From Flaviflexus massiliensis (GTDB lineage Bacteria; Actinomycetota; Actinomycetes; Actinomycetales; Actinomycetaceae), in the NCBI RefSeq assembly GCF_001375495.1, contig NZ_LN831056.1, positions 124,001 through 188,000 of the forward strand: 64,000 bases of DNA. Direction: 5' to 3'. Position 1 is the stretch's first letter; every line of letters begins with the position of its first letter. Made by a program: the position numbers and the translations under genes. Below are positions 62,271 to 64,000 of the stretch, piece after piece. The notes beneath the pieces are model-generated. The model had not been told where the DNA came from and did not search any database. It saw nothing but the letters and a program-made list of their open reading frames with translations.

Positions 62271-62515
62271 TCCCCATCATCCTCAGACTCGGCCGACTTA
62301 CGGCCGGTTTGTGCCGCCTGGAGGCGGACCCGGGCACCATCCAGCCACTGCTGGCAGCGTCGGGCGAGAGCCTCGCCCCGTTCCCAGGCGGTAATGGATT
62401 CTTCGAGAGAGTCGGTGCCCTGCTCGAGCTTCGTCACGATCTCAACAAGCTGGGTGCGTGCTTCTTCGTAGCTGAGCCCGGCAATATCGCCGTGAGGATT
62501 GCTATTCGTTGTCAT
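62267..62515 (-). CDS. xseB: Exodeoxyribonuclease VII small subunit
   Basis: An 82-residue helical subunit; several copies wrap the XseA stalk. The family pattern LSYEEARTQLVEIVTKLEQG followed by SLEESITAWERGEALARRCQ is complete. It overlaps xseA by 14 bases and the sugar kinase by 4, so all three are translationally coupled. Confidence 0.93.
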   Translation of the reverse strand: MTTNSNPHGDIAGLSYEEARTQLVEIVTKLEQGTDSLEESITAWERGEALARRCQQWLDGARVRLQAAQTGRKSAESEDDGE

Positions 62516-63761
62516 CGCTACTCCTTATTGCTATGACGTCAAGGCCGAGCTTCCCAGACGCAAGTAGCGCCTCCACTCGGTCACCTACTTCAAGAGTTGA
62601 AGAATCCCGGACGACACCGTCACGGGTTCGTAAAACCGCGTACCCGCGGTCAAGAACAGACTGGGGAGAGAGTGACCGCAGGTGCCGGACGAGAGAATCG
62701 AGAGCAACGGTGCCGGTTTCAATCTTCCGGTCCATGAGCTCCGTCAACCTATCCCTCAACCGGTCAATGTCGTCCTGGTGGGTATCAACAAGGGAATGGG
62801 GATTGGCGAGAACGGGGCGGGTCATGAGGCTTTCGAGCTCCGACTGGGCCACTGTCAGGCGGCGATCAATCGCAAGTCTGCCCCGACGCACCCCCTCCAT
62901 AAGAATCTTCTTTTCTTCTGCGACCTCGGGAACGATGCGTTTCGCAGCATCGGTCGGGGTCGAAGCACGATAATCGGCAGCATCATCCACGATCGGTCGA
63001 TCACCTTCGTGACCGATGGCGGTGACAACAGGGGTCTGTGCGGCGACTACAGCTCGTACCAGCCCCTCATCGGAAAACGGCATCAGGTCCTCAACGGAGC
63101 CACCACCGCGAGCGATGACAATGACATCCACCTCGGGCATGTCATCTAACTCCGCCAGTGCGCCGCGCACTTGTTCGGGGCTAGCAGCGCCCTGGACCTT
63201 AACTTCACGTATAACGAATTCGACCTCCGGCCAGCGGGCCTGAGCGTTGACGATCACGTCATCCTTCGCTTTCGCGTTCGAGCCACAAATCAGGCCGATC
63301 TTGCGAGGCAGGAAGGGGAGGGGCTTCTTACGATCCGCACGGAATAGTCCCTCTTCTCCCAGCCGCTTCCGCAGTGCTTCCAGGCGTGCTAGCAGGTCAC
63401 CGACACCGGCGAAACGAACCTCGGCTACCTGAAGTGAGAGTGATCCGTTACCCACCCAGTAGTCAGGTTTGACGCGCAGAATGACTCGGGACCCTTCAGC
63501 GAAGTCGTCGGGAACGACATTCGTCCAAGCTTTGCAGTTCACCGAGATCTGCTCCGACAGGTCCCGAAGCGTAAAGAACTGGACGCGGGACGATGCTCGT
63601 GGGGTGTATTGCAGGACCTCGCCCTCCACCCACAGGGGAGACATGCGAGCCACGTACTCGGAGATCTTGTTTGAGAGCAGGGCGAGCGGCCACGGCCGGT
63701 CCGCAGAAGTTTCCGCCGCCAGCTGTGGTAGATCGGGTGGAACAACGACCTGCGAGCTCAT
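62502..63761 (-). CDS. xseA: Exodeoxyribonuclease VII large subunit
   Basis: The catalytic subunit (419 residues) degrading single-stranded DNA from either end. An N-terminal OB fold (VEGEVLQYTPRASSRVQFFT) is followed by the catalytic domain with PRKIGLICGSNAKAKDDVIV, DVIVIARGGGSVEDLMPF, VRAVVAAQTPVVTAIGHEGD and DYRASTPTDAAKRIVP, then a coiled-coil stalk and the C-terminal segment (SPQSVLDRGYAVLRTRDG). Lead gene of xseA-xseB-kinase, divergent from ispH as in mycobacteria. Confidence 0.96.
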   Translation of the reverse strand: MSSQVVVPPDLPQLAAETSADRPWPLALLSNKISEYVARMSPLWVEGEVLQYTPRASSRVQFFTLRDLSEQISVNCKAWTNVVPDDFAEGSRVILRVKPDYWVGNGSLSLQVAEVRFAGVGDLLARLEALRKRLGEEGLFRADRKKPLPFLPRKIGLICGSNAKAKDDVIVNAQARWPEVEFVIREVKVQGAASPEQVRGALAELDDMPEVDVIVIARGGGSVEDLMPFSDEGLVRAVVAAQTPVVTAIGHEGDRPIVDDAADYRASTPTDAAKRIVPEVAEEKKILMEGVRRGRLAIDRRLTVAQSELESLMTRPVLANPHSLVDTHQDDIDRLRDRLTELMDRKIETGTVALDSLVRHLRSLSPQSVLDRGYAVLRTRDGVVRDSSTLEVGDRVEALLASGKLGLDVIAIRSSDDNE

Positions 63762-63892
63762 ATTCTGTAGTTTCCCATGTCCGCGGAAGGAAAATCCAAA
63801 TTAGGTCCCAACCCTCACTCACTCCCATGACTATTCCGGTGAGGTCGTCAAGACCGTGGCTGAACGTGCCGGCCTCGCGTAGGGTAGTGAAC

Positions 63893-64000
63893 GTGAGCAC
63901 TTCATCGCATCCGTCGTCACTCGCAGGGATTTCAGCATTCCCCGGCGAGGTTCCTTCTGCCCCGAGCGAGGATGGCAAGAAGGTCCTTCTCGCGGCCCCG
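63893..64000 (+). CDS. ispH: 4-hydroxy-3-methylbut-2-enyl diphosphate reductase (partial, 5' end only)
   Basis: A frame opens at GTG 63893 and runs off the right edge after 36 codons, ending GKKVLLAAP, the start of the IspH fold where the first iron-sulfur cysteine motif would follow. The position, divergent from xseA, is that of ispH/lytB in actinobacteria. TAGGGT 7 bases upstream of the GTG and the lack of a ribosome-binding site suggest a leaderless message. IspH catalyses the last step of the non-mevalonate pathway, which also uses ispE in this window. Confidence 0.75.
   Translation, partial: MSTSSHPSSLAGISAFPGEVPSAPSEDGKKVLLAAP

Overview
The window is high-GC chromosomal DNA from an actinobacterium. 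Mycothiol genes (mshA, mshB, mca), frequent GTG starts, an RpfB-type resuscitation factor, a bacterial protein O-mannosyltransferase and actinobacterial DUF501 and DUF4307 genes all point that way. The core gene order follows the Mycobacterium tuberculosis chromosome (from memory, the interval around Rv1002c to Rv1110): pmt/rsmI, metG-tatD-rpfB-ksgA-ispE, glmU-prs-rplY-pth-mfd, eno-ftsB-DUF501-ppx, greA/DUF4307/mca, hemolysin III/uppS, xseB-xseA/ispH. A member of the Actinomycetales is a reasonable guess, but genus cannot be fixed from the sequence alone. I see no phage, insertion sequence, CRISPR array or rRNA operon.

Layout. Bases 1-23 kb are the more variable part. They hold the end of an AI-2E-type permease, a furA-katA peroxide-defence operon, ring-cleavage/glyoxalase (VOC) genes, mshA-mshB, a BrnQ carrier, a DUF2249-cytochrome P450 pair, a decayed M20 amidohydrolase, a MarR-controlled ABC exporter, a tandem pair of small VOC proteins, an aldehyde dehydrogenase-SDR pair, and a Gfo/Idh/MocA oxidoreductase. 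Bases 20-32 kb are the conserved block pmt/rsmI, pncA, metG-tatD, rpfB-ksgA, ispE-ABC-F-SGNH hydrolase. Bases 33-37 kb hold a MarR gene, a NatAB-like ABC-2 exporter and a TetR gene. Bases 37-49 kb run tRNA-Gln, glmU-prs, rplY, pth-mfd-lipoprotein, then eno-ftsB-DUF501-ppx. Bases 49-64 kb hold a frameshifted deaminase, nhaA, a tRNA-Leu, a Bax-inhibitor-1 protein, FKBP and MsrA, a second AI-2E permease, greA, mca, ppk2, hemolysin III, uppS, a sugar kinase, xseBA and the start of ispH.

How the genes work together. Several genes deal with redox and thiol stress: catalase under FurA, mycothiol synthesis and conjugate cleavage, MsrA, and perhaps the DUF2249-P450 pair. Others build the envelope: GlmU, UppS-type prenyl synthase, PMT, RpfB, FtsB and the isoprenoid genes ispE and ispH. 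Others handle information: MetRS, RsmA, RsmI, Pth, L25, Mfd, GreA and exonuclease VII. PPK2 and Ppx are both polyphosphate enzymes.

Most unusual points. GlmU lacks nearly all of its acetyltransferase domain. A tRNA with a UAA (Leu) anticodon has a short class-I variable arm. A textbook intrinsic terminator lies just upstream of the greA start. A P450 without the usual I-helix acid-alcohol pair sits behind a DUF2249 gene. PPK2 has a long Lys/Ser-rich tail. Two TTTTGATTACA boxes exactly 21 bp apart precede rpfB. Three genes are broken, mostly by single-base shifts, some at G runs, so real decay has to be separated from sequencing error. I did not find a convincing wholly new multi-gene system.
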